Shown here: positions 1 through 8,017 of the stretch, piece by piece
Layout of the letters: each line of letters opens with the position of its first letter
How positions within the stretch are numbered: position 1 is the first letter of the stretch
Source of the DNA: an uncultured Saprospiraceae bacterium
Lineage (GTDB): Bacteria > Bacteroidota > Bacteroidia > Chitinophagales > Saprospiraceae
DNA: 64,000 nt
NCBI GenBank assembly: GCA_937951685.1
Contig: CALFBG010000004.1
Location: 1 to 64,000, forward strand
Reading direction: 5' to 3'
Notes under the pieces: generated by a model
Databases searched by the model: none
What the model saw: the letters and a program-made list of their open reading frames with translations, nothing else
Told to the model about the DNA's origin: nothing
Translations under genes and position numbers: made by a program

Positions 1-506
1 TCAACAAAATCCTCGTCCATTTTATAACATTCCCGTAAGGTACCTTCCAATTTAAAACCTAGTCTTTGAGGAATGGCTTTACTCTTCAGATTGTCTTTGG
101 CAACTCTAATCTCGATGCGGTTCAACTGACGAACGGCAAAACTATGGGTAATCATCGCCTTGGCAGCTTTAGTAATGATTCCTTTGCCTTGTAAATCTTG
201 AGAAAGCCAATATCCCATCTCTGCCATTTCGTGTTCTTGGTCAATTCTGATCAAACTAATCGAGCCCGCTAATGTTTCTTTGTAAAAAATAATACTATTG
301 AGTTGTTGTTGCCCTTGATTGAGCCTAAAAGCTAATTTTAAAAAATCTTCCGTGTTCGCCACCGTCAAAGTATCATGTACCCACGGGAGCCATTGCCCCA
401 AGTAGCTGCGCTGTGCATCCACCATTGCAAAAATGGATTTGGCGTAAGCTTGATAGGGAGGGTGTAAGGTGATCTCATTTGAAACCCGCAAAAAAGATTT
501 TTTCAT
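1..506 (-). CDS. GNAT-family N-acetyltransferase (RimJ/RimL-like), 3' end cut by window edge
   Basis: The frame starts at ATG 506-504 on the minus strand (N-terminus MKKSFLRVSNEITLHPPY) and stays open to base 1, so the C-terminus is missing. About 168 residues are visible. They match the Acetyltransf_3 pattern of RimJ/RimL-type enzymes, which acetylate N-termini or small amines with acetyl-CoA. A WLPWVHD stretch follows the first helix, then a central GYWLSQDLQGKGI segment (the acetyl-CoA-binding Q/RxxGxG-like loop), then NRIEIRVAKDNLKSKAIPQRLGF, typical of motif B. The substrate cannot be told. It is divergent from parA, with about 200 bp between them. Confidence 0.88.
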   Translation of the reverse strand, partial: MKKSFLRVSNEITLHPPYQAYAKSIFAMVDAQRSYLGQWLPWVHDTLTVANTEDFLKLAFRLNQGQQQLNSIIFYKETLAGSISLIRIDQEHEMAEMGYWLSQDLQGKGIITKAAKAMITHSFAVRQLNRIEIRVAKDNLKSKAIPQRLGFKLEGTLRECYKMDEDFV

Positions 507-637
507 ATTAGTTATTTATTTAATAAGTTTGGCGCAATCCTTGTGGTATAAAGCATATTGCTTTCATCAAAAAGCCAATTAATTATGGTTGAATATGCTT
601 TAAATATTCCAATTTATCTAAATTCGAGATGGATTAG

Positions 638-662
638 TAGCATTTTTAATATAAAAATGCTA
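638..662. promoter_or_regulatory. Perfect 11-bp inverted repeat upstream of parA
   Basis: TAGCATTTTTA at 638-648 and TAAAAATGCTA at 652-662 are exact inverted copies around a 3-base centre. The repeat ends 50 bp before the parA start, in the divergent intergenic region. It could be an operator or an RNA hairpin in the parA leader. It is AT-rich and no gene reads into it from the left, so a terminator role is unlikely. Confidence 0.45.
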
Positions 663-712
663 TCTTCACAACAACACTATTTTTTAAACACTATAAACAT
701 TTATACATACAG

Positions 713-1474
713 ATGGGAAAGATAATATCTTTACTAAACCACAAAGGGGGTGTAGGTAAAACAACTAGTGCAATTAACATTGGAGCAGGATTAGTGGAGT
801 TAGGCAAAAAAGTTTTACTTATAGATTTAGATCCTCAGGCTAATTTAACCCTTTCACTTGGCATCCCTCGCCAAAGAAGTACCATTTACGAAGCGTTACG
901 CGGAGAATCAGAATTAATGCCTTACCAAGTAAGACCTGGTTTTGACGTGGTTACCTCTTCTTTGGATTTATCTGGTGCAGAAATGGAATTAATCAACGAA
1001 GCCGGTCGAGAATATATCCTACGGGAATTATTCGATGCTGTCATCGAAGAATATGATTATATCATCATTGATTGCCCTCCATCTTTAGGTCTTTTAACAC
1101 TGAATGCCTTGACGAGTAGCGATTACGTCTACATTCCCTTGCAAACGGAGTTTTTGGCCTTACAAGGATTGGCAAAAATCAAGCAAATCATTGATAAAGT
1201 GCGTTTCCGTTTGAATAAGAAACTCATTATCGGTGGGGTAATTGCAACGATGTATGATGCTCGAAAAGTCTTGAATAGAGATGTAGTAGAAACTATTCAT
1301 AAATATTTCGGAGAAAAAGTTTTCAAAACCAAAATTCGAGATAACGTAGCTTTAGCAGAAGCTCCCGCTCAACGAAAAGATATCATCGCCTATAGCCGTT
1401 CTAGTAATGGCGCTAAGGATTATCTTTCGCTTTGTCACGAAATTTTGGAACGCACGGCTGTTGTAAGTGTTTAG
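713..1474 (+). CDS. parA: ParA/Soj-type chromosome partitioning ATPase
   Basis: A 253-residue P-loop ATPase of the ParA/MinD family. The deviant Walker A KGGVGKTT is at residues 11-18, Walker A' (IDLDPQAN) near residue 38, and Walker B (YIIIDCPPSLG) near residue 115. These proteins dimerise on ATP, bind DNA non-specifically and move chromosome or plasmid cargo with a centromere-binding partner. No ParB follows. The next gene is a small lysine-rich protein that may be the partner. Length and motifs are normal for chromosomal Soj. The start at ATG 713 places the P-loop at the expected distance. The ATTAGTAG repeats on both sides may be its partition or operator sites. Confidence 0.93.
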   Translation: MGKIISLLNHKGGVGKTTSAINIGAGLVELGKKVLLIDLDPQANLTLSLGIPRQRSTIYEALRGESELMPYQVRPGFDVVTSSLDLSGAEMELINEAGREYILRELFDAVIEEYDYIIIDCPPSLGLLTLNALTSSDYVYIPLQTEFLALQGLAKIKQIIDKVRFRLNKKLIIGGVIATMYDARKVLNRDVVETIHKYFGEKVFKTKIRDNVALAEAPAQRKDIIAYSRSSNGAKDYLSLCHEILERTAVVSV

Positions 1475-1617
1475 CATATACGCCTAGGTAATTTGATTGC
1501 CTAGATTAGTAGCAAACGATTAAAATAAATACTTCCTTCATTCAGTTTCTACCAAGGAGAACGTAAGGTAATTACGCCTACTAATCTACTAATAGGGACT
1601 AAATTTAAACAACAAAC

Positions 1618-2151
1618 GTGAGTAAGAAAAAATTTAAAGACGGATTAGAAAGCCTGTTTGGCTTACCGCTTGAAGAAAATTTCGAGCAGGAGAGCCCGTT
1701 GTTGGTTAATCACGAAGAGAAGAGAAATGTGAAAAGTATTTCCAAACGTCGGAAAAAGAAAGCCGCTAAACGTTCCATTGGAAAAAACTTTACCTCAGAT
1801 CTAGATTCTCTCTTCGAAGATGCACTAACGGAAGTGCTCGAAGAAAAAGTTCAACGAAAAAGTGTTGCGCCTGTAAAAAAGGCAAAAACACAGCGCAAAA
1901 AGTTACCTCGACGGTTAACGGGCTTAGATGCTTTGATTCGTCGTACGGTAGAGTCTAGCGACATGGACTTCGATAATACCCCAACCAAAAAACGGGTTAC
2001 CTTTATTTTTGATAAAGAAAAACTACAAAAGCTTAAATCAATCGCTAAGGTTGAAAAAGCTTATTTGAAAGATATCATTGGAGATGTTGTTTCTGAATAT
2101 ATTGAAAAATACGAAAAGCAACAAGGTGGTAATGTTGGCTTCGCTAATTAG
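1618..2151 (+). CDS. Small basic protein, possible ribbon-helix-helix partner of ParA
   Basis: A 177-residue protein starting at GTG 1618. The N-terminal half is low in complexity and rich in Lys/Arg (KRRKKKAAKR), with a repeated short motif (GLESLFG near residue 9, DLDSLFED near residue 61, GLDALIRR near residue 102). The last 55 residues (KKRVTFIFDKEKLQKLKSIAKVEK, a beta strand followed by two helices) look like a ribbon-helix-helix DNA-binding fold. It lies 143 bp after parA, on the same strand. ParA proteins commonly pair with such small proteins, so a partition-partner role is likely but inferred from context and fold shape. I recognise no named family. Confidence 0.7.
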   Translation: MSKKKFKDGLESLFGLPLEENFEQESPLLVNHEEKRNVKSISKRRKKKAAKRSIGKNFTSDLDSLFEDALTEVLEEKVQRKSVAPVKKAKTQRKKLPRRLTGLDALIRRTVESSDMDFDNTPTKKRVTFIFDKEKLQKLKSIAKVEKAYLKDIIGDVVSEYIEKYEKQQGGNVGFAN

Positions 2152-2187
2152 TCGCTAGTTACTCCAAAAAATATAAAAATGGAACTG

Positions 2188-2228
2188 AAAATTTAGGCAA
2201 GTATCAACTATCACTTGTCTAAATTTTT
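2188..2228 (+). terminator. Rho-independent terminator after the ParA-partner gene
   Basis: A 15-bp stem (2188-2202 with 2213-2227, one G-U pair) encloses a 10-base loop, and the 3' arm ends in a run of five T. It sits 36 bp after the stop at 2151 and would end the parA transcript. Confidence 0.7.
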
Positions 2229-2339
2229 AGTATCCTAAGTCGTAGCGCTGCTTCTCTTATTTTACGATGTACTAAGCCAATCCTTCATGTTACGCTTCGT
2301 TCCTTTTATCCTAGTCTTTTTTACCATCGAATTGATACC

Positions 2340-3263
2340 ATGAGGCGCTTAAACGAATTTCGCCTATATTATAATCATACTATCTATCCAGAGTTACTGC
2401 GCCTAGAACGTAAAAGAAAGCAACTTTTACTCCTGCTATTCGCTTCTGTCTTTATCGTTATCGCCGTTTTTAGCCTCGGTCTTTACCTCAATATTCTTTC
2501 CATTACGCTGAGTCTGCTGCTGCCCATCGGCTTTTATATCACTTACCTATTGTATCGTATTCAACAGTTTCGAGCGACCTTCAAACCGCACGTTGTCAAT
2601 TTGTTGCTCGACTTTATTGACGATAGCCTCAACTTTGGAACGCTTAAGTACAATGCAAAACACTTTATTCCAAAGTCCGTCTTTTTGGCTAGTCAAATCT
2701 TTGCCACGGATGCTCCTTTCTACTTAGGAGAGGATTACATCGAGGGAAAAATTGGGGAGCTAGATTTTGAACTCTGCGAATTGAATGTCAAAGAATATTC
2801 TAAGGTAAGAAGTCGTTTAAATTATGTATTCCGGGGAATTTTGCTGCACGCAACGTTCAAAAAACCGATGAAAGGGGCTATTTTGATCTTGCCACGTAAA
2901 TTTCGACAGTACTTATCACGTACCATTCGATTATTTAATCGAGCGGGAGGAAGGTCGATTGATCATATTCATAATACTGCTTTCGAAGAAATATTTATGA
3001 CTTATGCGACGCCGGACTCGGATTATATGAATCTGCTTTCGGAAGATATGCAGGAATCAATTTTGGATTTTCGGGATCGTACCGGAAAAGAAATCTATGT
3101 TTCTTTTAGGGGAAACGAAATTTATATCGCAGTTACAGAACCAAAAGACATCCTAGAACCGTTTATATTTAAATCAAATATTAGCTTTGCACTGATTCGT
3201 GAGTTTTTTGAAGAAATTCAATTGTTGTTAACGATTATCGAGGATTTTGATGCGAATCACTAA
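2340..3263 (+). CDS. DUF3137-family membrane protein
   Basis: A 307-residue protein of unknown function matching the DUF3137 pattern. A short charged N-terminus is followed by two adjacent transmembrane segments (about residues 28-48 and 52-72). The soluble domain then contains FGTLKYNAKHFIPKSVFLAS and the GKIGELDFELCELNV ... FRGILLHATFKKP core typical of the family. A charged C-terminal half ends in a helix. Homologues are found in many bacteria without an assigned role. It is preceded by a terminator, so it probably has its own promoter. I cannot infer a function from its neighbours. Confidence 0.8.
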   Translation: MRRLNEFRLYYNHTIYPELLRLERKRKQLLLLLFASVFIVIAVFSLGLYLNILSITLSLLLPIGFYITYLLYRIQQFRATFKPHVVNLLLDFIDDSLNFGTLKYNAKHFIPKSVFLASQIFATDAPFYLGEDYIEGKIGELDFELCELNVKEYSKVRSRLNYVFRGILLHATFKKPMKGAILILPRKFRQYLSRTIRLFNRAGGRSIDHIHNTAFEEIFMTYATPDSDYMNLLSEDMQESILDFRDRTGKEIYVSFRGNEIYIAVTEPKDILEPFIFKSNISFALIREFFEEIQLLLTIIEDFDANH

Positions 3264-3405
3264 AAAGCTATTTTATCAACTATGATCAGGGGGCAAGAAG
3301 CGCATGTTATCTTTTAGGCTGGAGCCAAAATCTGTACAAAGGTAATTTATGCTTCACGCAACACTGATCTTAATCAAATCCATTCGTAGGATAAAAAATT
3401 ATACA

Positions 3406-4368
3406 ATGAATACAAAACGCACGAATCCGTTACTCGTCTTATTTTTAGCATTTTTTATTGGTCTAGCGTGTAATTCTCCAAAAGATGCCCGCGCACAGGT
3501 CATGGAAAAAACACCGCCGAGTCTCGCACCCAAAGAGAAGGCTTTGCTCTGGGAAATAAGTGGTAAAGATGTGAAAAAGGTTTCTTACCTCTATGGTACT
3601 ATTCACATGATCGGGGCAGAAGATTTTTTCTTAACACCGGATACCAAAAAAGCTTTCGGTGAAGCGGAACAAGTGGCTTTCGAAATCAATATGGAAGATA
3701 TGACCAATATGGGCGCACAGATGTCCTTGCTGATGGGCGCCATGATGAACGACGGTCTAAGTCTAAAAGATCTTATCTCAGAAGAAGATTATAAGTTTGT
3801 CGATGCTTATTTCAAGGAAATAGGTTTACCATTATTCTTGCTAGAACGACTCAAACCGATGCTGCTTACTACTTTTGCTTCGGGAGATATGTCGCCCGGT
3901 GATTTGTCTTCCGGTAAAATGAAATCGTATGAAATGGAATTTATGGAAATGGCAAAATCAGGAGAAAAACCAATGATGGGCCTAGAAACAGTAGAATTTC
4001 AATTGAGTATGTTCGATAGCATTCCGTATAAAGTACAAGCCAATATGCTGGTCGAAACGCTTAAGGCAGGTGATACGGGAAACGACGACTTTAAGGATAT
4101 GGTAGAATTGTATAAAAACCAAGACATTTCGGGAATGTTGACGATGTTTGAAGGCGAAGAAACGGAAGGTGGTTTAGGCGATTACGAAGATTTGTTACTC
4201 AATTCTAGAAATCGAAATTGGATTCCGATTATGGGAGCGACGATGAAGGAAAAACAAACTTTTTTCGCCGTAGGAGCAGGACATCTCGGTGGTGAATCGG
4301 GGGTCATTGCGCTTTTACGTAAAGAAGGGTATACCTTAAAACCCGTTAGTACGCCTTCTAAAAAATAA
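3406..4368 (+). CDS. TraB/GumN-family lipoprotein
   Basis: The start is set at ATG 3406, because the protein then opens with a clean lipoprotein signal: MNTKRTNPLL, a hydrophobic stretch, and a lipobox-like GLAC. An upstream in-frame ATG at 3349 would put 19 charged residues in front of the signal. The mature part has the TraB/GumN hallmarks: LYGTIHMIG near residue 60 and a C-terminal GAGHLGGESGVIALLRKEGY. This family (PF01963) shares a fold with erythromycin-esterase-like and TIKI metalloproteases. The paired GxxH-type motifs are the likely metal ligands. It is probably a cell-envelope enzyme of unknown substrate. Confidence 0.85.
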   Translation: MNTKRTNPLLVLFLAFFIGLACNSPKDARAQVMEKTPPSLAPKEKALLWEISGKDVKKVSYLYGTIHMIGAEDFFLTPDTKKAFGEAEQVAFEINMEDMTNMGAQMSLLMGAMMNDGLSLKDLISEEDYKFVDAYFKEIGLPLFLLERLKPMLLTTFASGDMSPGDLSSGKMKSYEMEFMEMAKSGEKPMMGLETVEFQLSMFDSIPYKVQANMLVETLKAGDTGNDDFKDMVELYKNQDISGMLTMFEGEETEGGLGDYEDLLLNSRNRNWIPIMGATMKEKQTFFAVGAGHLGGESGVIALLRKEGYTLKPVSTPSKK

Positions 4369-4383
4369 ATTTAATTTAATTTA

Positions 4384-4432
4384 ATGCCTTGCTGCCTATC
4401 GAAATTGACCTCAGCAAGGCATTTTTTTTTTT
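4384..4432 (+). terminator. Rho-independent terminator after the TraB/GumN gene
   Basis: An 11-bp perfect stem, ATGCCTTGCTG at 4384-4394 and CAGCAAGGCAT at 4412-4422, is followed by a tract of eleven T (4422-4432). It is the cleanest terminator in the window, 15 bp after the stop codon. Confidence 0.92.
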
Positions 4433-4452
4433 AGCTTCTAAAACTTTCAAGC

Positions 4453-4983
4453 TTGGCACTGATTAAATCTGTTCGTGGCTTCACACCTCAATTTGGAAAG
4501 GATTGCTTTTTTGCAGAAAATGCAACGATTGTCGGCGATGTACATTGTGGCGATCAATGTAGTTTTTGGTTTCAAGCGGTCGTGCGTGGGGATGTCAACC
4601 GCATCCAAATGGGAAATAAAGTTAACGTTCAAGATGCCGCAATTATCCACTGTACCTACGAAAAAGCAAGTACTACCATTGGCAATAACGTGTCTATCGG
4701 GCATCGAGCCATCATTCATGGATGTACAATCAAGGATAATGTTTTGGTTGGTATGGGCGCGATTATTATGGATCACGCAGTCGTCGAAGAAAACTGCTTG
4801 ATCGCAGCGGGAGCGGTTGTTTTAGAAAATGCTCATCTCGAAAGTGGCTATATCTATGCGGGAGTTCCAGCAAAGAAAGTCAAAGCGCTGAGTGCAGAAC
4901 AATTTCAAGATTCTGTAGCTAGAATTGCTAATAATTATGTCATGTATGCCGGTTGGTTTGAAACTCCTGAAGGTCAGGAATAG
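4453..4983 (+). CDS. Gamma-carbonic-anhydrase-like hexapeptide-repeat protein
   Basis: A 176-residue left-handed beta-helix protein of the gamma-carbonic anhydrase/YrdA/PaaY group. The start is TTG 4453. No ATG lies near it in frame, and family members begin at this point with a similar N-terminus (ALIKSVRGFTPQFG). Imperfect hexapeptide repeats run from about residue 20 to 140. Candidate zinc ligands are in IIHC near residue 65, in SIGHRAIIHGC near residues 82-89, and near MDHAVV. Whether it has carbonic anhydrase activity is unknown, since many members lack it. It begins 21 bp after a strong terminator, so its promoter would have to overlap that hairpin or read-through occurs. Confidence 0.88.
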   Translation: MALIKSVRGFTPQFGKDCFFAENATIVGDVHCGDQCSFWFQAVVRGDVNRIQMGNKVNVQDAAIIHCTYEKASTTIGNNVSIGHRAIIHGCTIKDNVLVGMGAIIMDHAVVEENCLIAAGAVVLENAHLESGYIYAGVPAKKVKALSAEQFQDSVARIANNYVMYAGWFETPEGQE

Positions 4984-5342
4984 TCAGGAAGGCTAAAATT
5001 CTTAGTAAAAAAAGGACTAGGATTTATTATGACTAGTAAAAAAATATTATATTAGCTTATTATTTAATTTGTAGTATTGGTCTACAAAATACTTACCTCA
5101 TTCGTGACTACTTTTATCTTACATGGTAAGCATTAGTCAACGAATCTATCTTCCCAGAACAATATCATCCTGCTTTCGAAGCCAAATAGGATTGCCTCCT
5201 ATTTTTCTTATAGTAGTTTTCATAAGTACTAAAGCAATTTAATTTGCATTGGTACTAAATAAACTGCATCCCAAAACCCTTCCCCTTCCACATTTACAAA
5301 CTTTGTATCTAAGAGGAGGGGATTTTTTGTTAAATGTGCACG
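4984..5342. other. Intergenic region, no gene seen (359 bp)
   Basis: An AT-rich spacer between two genes that converge on it. It holds no convincing reading frame. A pyrimidine-rich stretch near 5270-5290 and GGAGGGG near 5314 could pair imperfectly with a bulge and might end the minus-strand exporter transcript, but the fit is poor. Confidence 0.5.
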
Positions 5343-6239
5343 CTATTTTTTGGAAATATAAACACCAATGAGAATAAATGCCATGCCGACGGTATGCATC
5401 ATAAAGAAAGACTCTCCGTCTAAAATCCCCCATAAAACGGCAATAATCGGAATCAAATAGCTGACCATAGAGGCAAACAGCGGATTGGTCTCTTGCACAA
5501 TTTTAAAAAAGATAATACTAGCCAGCACGGTGCCGAGAATCGAAAGGGTAGCAACGTAGCCGAGGGAAGCCCAGCCGTGCTCGTGTTCTTGTAAAACGTT
5601 TAAAAAGTCCGTATTAAAGAGGTAAATACTCGCTGGAATACCAATGATGAAAAAAGAAACAGAACTAATCGTTAGAGAGGGAATATCTTGTAAATAGGTT
5701 TTAACGGTATTCAAACTTAAGGCATAACAAATTGTACCTAAAACGATTAAGAGGCTATAACGAAAATCGCCACTCAAACCAGTATCCTCGCCGATGAAGA
5801 TCAAAAACAACGCACCAATAAAACCCAAAAAGACACCGATTAGTTTAGACCATTTCCATTGAAGTCGAAAGAATAGAATTCCCGCAAGTAGGGTAAAGAT
5901 GGGCGTTAAGGAATTAAGTAAACCCGCTACGGAACTACTGATTTCGGTCTGCGCAAAAGCATATAAATAGGAAGGAATGCCACTGCCGAGTAAACCGACG
6001 ATAATAAAGTATTTAAACTTCGACCAGTCAATTACTTTTAGCCGAATGAGAAAGAAAGGTAGAAATGCTAAAGCCGAAATACTGATCCGTAGACTAGCTA
6101 ATTGTGTTGCATTGAACGCGATCAAACCTTTTTTGATGAGAATAAAAGAACTTCCCCACACAATACTTAGTAGAATTAAACTAAACCAGTTTTTTAAACT
6201 GATGGTATTTTCGGTAATACTCGGAGTCTTGTTTTCCAA
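5343..6239 (-). CDS. EamA/DMT-family transporter
   Basis: A 298-residue integral membrane protein with about ten transmembrane helices in two EamA repeats (roughly residues 17-147 and 160-296). It has family signatures such as WFSLILLSIVWGSSFILIKKGL at the first helix and LASMVSYLIPIIAVLWGILDGE in the second repeat. DMT-superfamily members export amino acids, nucleosides or other metabolites across the inner membrane, and the substrate cannot be read from sequence. The ATG at 6239 gives the usual length. It is unlikely to belong to the distant NRPS cluster. Confidence 0.9.
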   Translation of the reverse strand: MENKTPSITENTISLKNWFSLILLSIVWGSSFILIKKGLIAFNATQLASLRISISALAFLPFFLIRLKVIDWSKFKYFIIVGLLGSGIPSYLYAFAQTEISSSVAGLLNSLTPIFTLLAGILFFRLQWKWSKLIGVFLGFIGALFLIFIGEDTGLSGDFRYSLLIVLGTICYALSLNTVKTYLQDIPSLTISSVSFFIIGIPASIYLFNTDFLNVLQEHEHGWASLGYVATLSILGTVLASIIFFKIVQETNPLFASMVSYLIPIIAVLWGILDGESFFMMHTVGMAFILIGVYISKK

Positions 6240-6363
6240 TACGAGTTGAGGCTAATGAAAAAGAATGCAAAGATAGCCTATAAAACGAGAAGCAGGCAGT
6301 TAAGTTCAACAAGTTCTAAGCTATTCCACAAAATGAAACGTACACTCGGGAAGCATCATAAAT

Positions 6364-7860
6364 CTATTTCGTTGGCATAATGTTGATCTGGCGAGCTAAG
6401 GTACTGGAGATATTAATGCGTTGATCATTGGCTTGGAGTTGGATCGTTGTTTCTTCTTTTTTGAGAATAGAAATGGTCATATTTGGTAGTAAACCCAATT
6501 GCCATAAGCGACTACTGATTTGTTCATTCACTTGCTTACTAGCAATGGTGGCCGTTTGGGTTACGGCAAGGTGGCTCAAAGGAAAACTAGGCAATCCTTT
6601 TTTGCTAGGAATAGGGGAACCGTGTGGATCAATACTCGGATATCCCAAGGAAGCGTCTACCTCGTCAAGTAGCTCTTCGGTCAGTAAATGTTCGTACTTC
6701 TCCGCATCTTCGTGAATTTGTTCTCCCGTTAAGCCAATTTTTTCGACGAGATAGGTTTCCCACAAACGGTGTGCTCGTACCAATTGTTGGGCTTCATCAA
6801 TGCCAAGTGTACTCAGTTTGAATTGTTTATTGTTGCGTTCAAGTAAGCCCCTAGTCTGTAAGGTATTGAGGTGCTTAGTCAGTTGGGCTTTAGTATAACC
6901 CAGCCGAGTCAGTAAGTTTTGAAAACTAAGCGTCCCAAGTTCGTGTAACTTTAGAGATTGCTTGAGCGTATCTTCTAGTTGTACTTTCTGTTCTTGCTTG
7001 CGCTTTCGGAAAAATCGAAAAATCAATCCTTTCTTCGGTGCTAGTAAAGCGGCTAATAAATAAAAAGCCGTCGCCGTTAATGTCATCGCCGGACCAGGAG
7101 GCGTTTCGAACATAATGGCCAATAAGAGTCCTAAAACAGCCGAAAAGAATCCAATCGTTCCCGAAATAACCAAGACCCAATTGAGTTTATCGGACAATAA
7201 AAGTGCCGTTGCTGCCGGCGTAATCAGCATGGCTACCACGAGAATAACCCCCACGGTTTGTAGCGAAGCCACCACCGCAAAAGATAAAAGTAGCATTAAA
7301 AAATAGTGGACAAACTTGACAGAAATCCCCATCGTCTCCGCAATGACGGGTTGAAAAGTTGTCGCAAAGAGGTAACGATAAAAAACGATAATACTAAGCA
7401 ATACGTAAATAAGTACGCCCGAAATCAAATAAAGGTCTTGATTTTTAATGCCCAATACATTCCCAAACAAAAAATCCTTAAGGTCCAAATGCACGCCTTC
7501 GCTTCTACTAATCCACGAAATACCAATGACTCCAATGGCAAACATCGCCGTAAAAACTATCCCAATGGCAGCGTCATTTTTAGTCTTCACATTATGCTGA
7601 ATCCAAGTAATGCCGATTACGGTAAATAAGCCGGCAAGCACCGAGCCTGTAAAAAAAGCTAGACTATTGTAACCGACCAGAATGAAAGCAAAAACGACTC
7701 CCGGTAAAATGGCATGTGCCAAAGCATCTCCAATCAAAGCCATATTTCGCAAGACAATGAAGCAGCCTAAAACACCACACATGATCCCAACCTGAGAGGA
7801 GGCGATGAGTGCGCGCATTGCCCATTCTTGTGTTTGAAATATTTCAATGATTTCTCCCAT
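6364..7860 (-). CDS. Metal ABC transporter permease fused to MntR/DtxR-like sensor and FeoA domain
   Basis: A 498-residue fusion. Residues 1-285 are an ABC-3 permease (ZnuB/MntB/TroC type) with the ALIGDALAHAILPG signature at 41-53 and eight or nine membrane helices. Residues about 295-350 form a winged-helix domain (GYTKAQLTKHLNTLQTRGLL). Residues 355-420 match the DtxR/MntR metal-binding and dimerisation domain: His364, Glu368, His383, Glu387, Glu390, His391, and DPHGSPIP at 411-418. Residues 425-498 resemble FeoA/SH3. Glu occupies the position of DtxR Cys102, as in manganese-responsive MntR. So Mn2+ (or Fe2+) import across the inner membrane with built-in metal sensing is likely. No ATPase or binding protein lies next to it. 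Confidence 0.9.
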   Translation of the reverse strand: MGEIIEIFQTQEWAMRALIASSQVGIMCGVLGCFIVLRNMALIGDALAHAILPGVVFAFILVGYNSLAFFTGSVLAGLFTVIGITWIQHNVKTKNDAAIGIVFTAMFAIGVIGISWISRSEGVHLDLKDFLFGNVLGIKNQDLYLISGVLIYVLLSIIVFYRYLFATTFQPVIAETMGISVKFVHYFLMLLLSFAVVASLQTVGVILVVAMLITPAATALLLSDKLNWVLVISGTIGFFSAVLGLLLAIMFETPPGPAMTLTATAFYLLAALLAPKKGLIFRFFRKRKQEQKVQLEDTLKQSLKLHELGTLSFQNLLTRLGYTKAQLTKHLNTLQTRGLLERNNKQFKLSTLGIDEAQQLVRAHRLWETYLVEKIGLTGEQIHEDAEKYEHLLTEELLDEVDASLGYPSIDPHGSPIPSKKGLPSFPLSHLAVTQTATIASKQVNEQISSRLWQLGLLPNMTISILKKEETTIQLQANDQRINISSTLARQINIMPTK

Positions 7861-8017
7861 AGGAAACAGTTTTTTGTGATGTACTAAATCAAAAGTAGTG
7901 AAAAATTTAACAGCAACAAAATTTATTTTTAGATGAGTCTAAAAATTATAGATTAACTTTTTCTAACTGATTTGATGAAGGTTTAGTAAGAAAATTGGAA
8001 GGAAAAAAGACCCAATA

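Larger units (their letters stand above)
633..1593. repeat. Four copies of ATTAGTAG flanking parA (candidate iterons)
   Basis: ATTAGTAG occurs on the plus strand at 633-640 and 1505-1512. It occurs as its reverse complement CTACTAAT in tandem at 1578-1585 and 1586-1593. The copies sit in the two spacers around parA, just before parA and just before the putative DNA-binding partner gene. Short iterated sites of this kind are what ribbon-helix-helix partition partners usually bind. The binding role is inference. Confidence 0.4.

Noticed and set aside
713-2151. Canonical parS site near parA
   Set aside because: I found no sequence close to the TGTTTCACGTGAAACA consensus in the spacers, and no ParB gene is present.
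5260-5330. Terminator for the DMT exporter on the minus strand
   Set aside because: The C-rich and G-rich stretches pair only with a bulge, and no good T tract follows on the minus strand.
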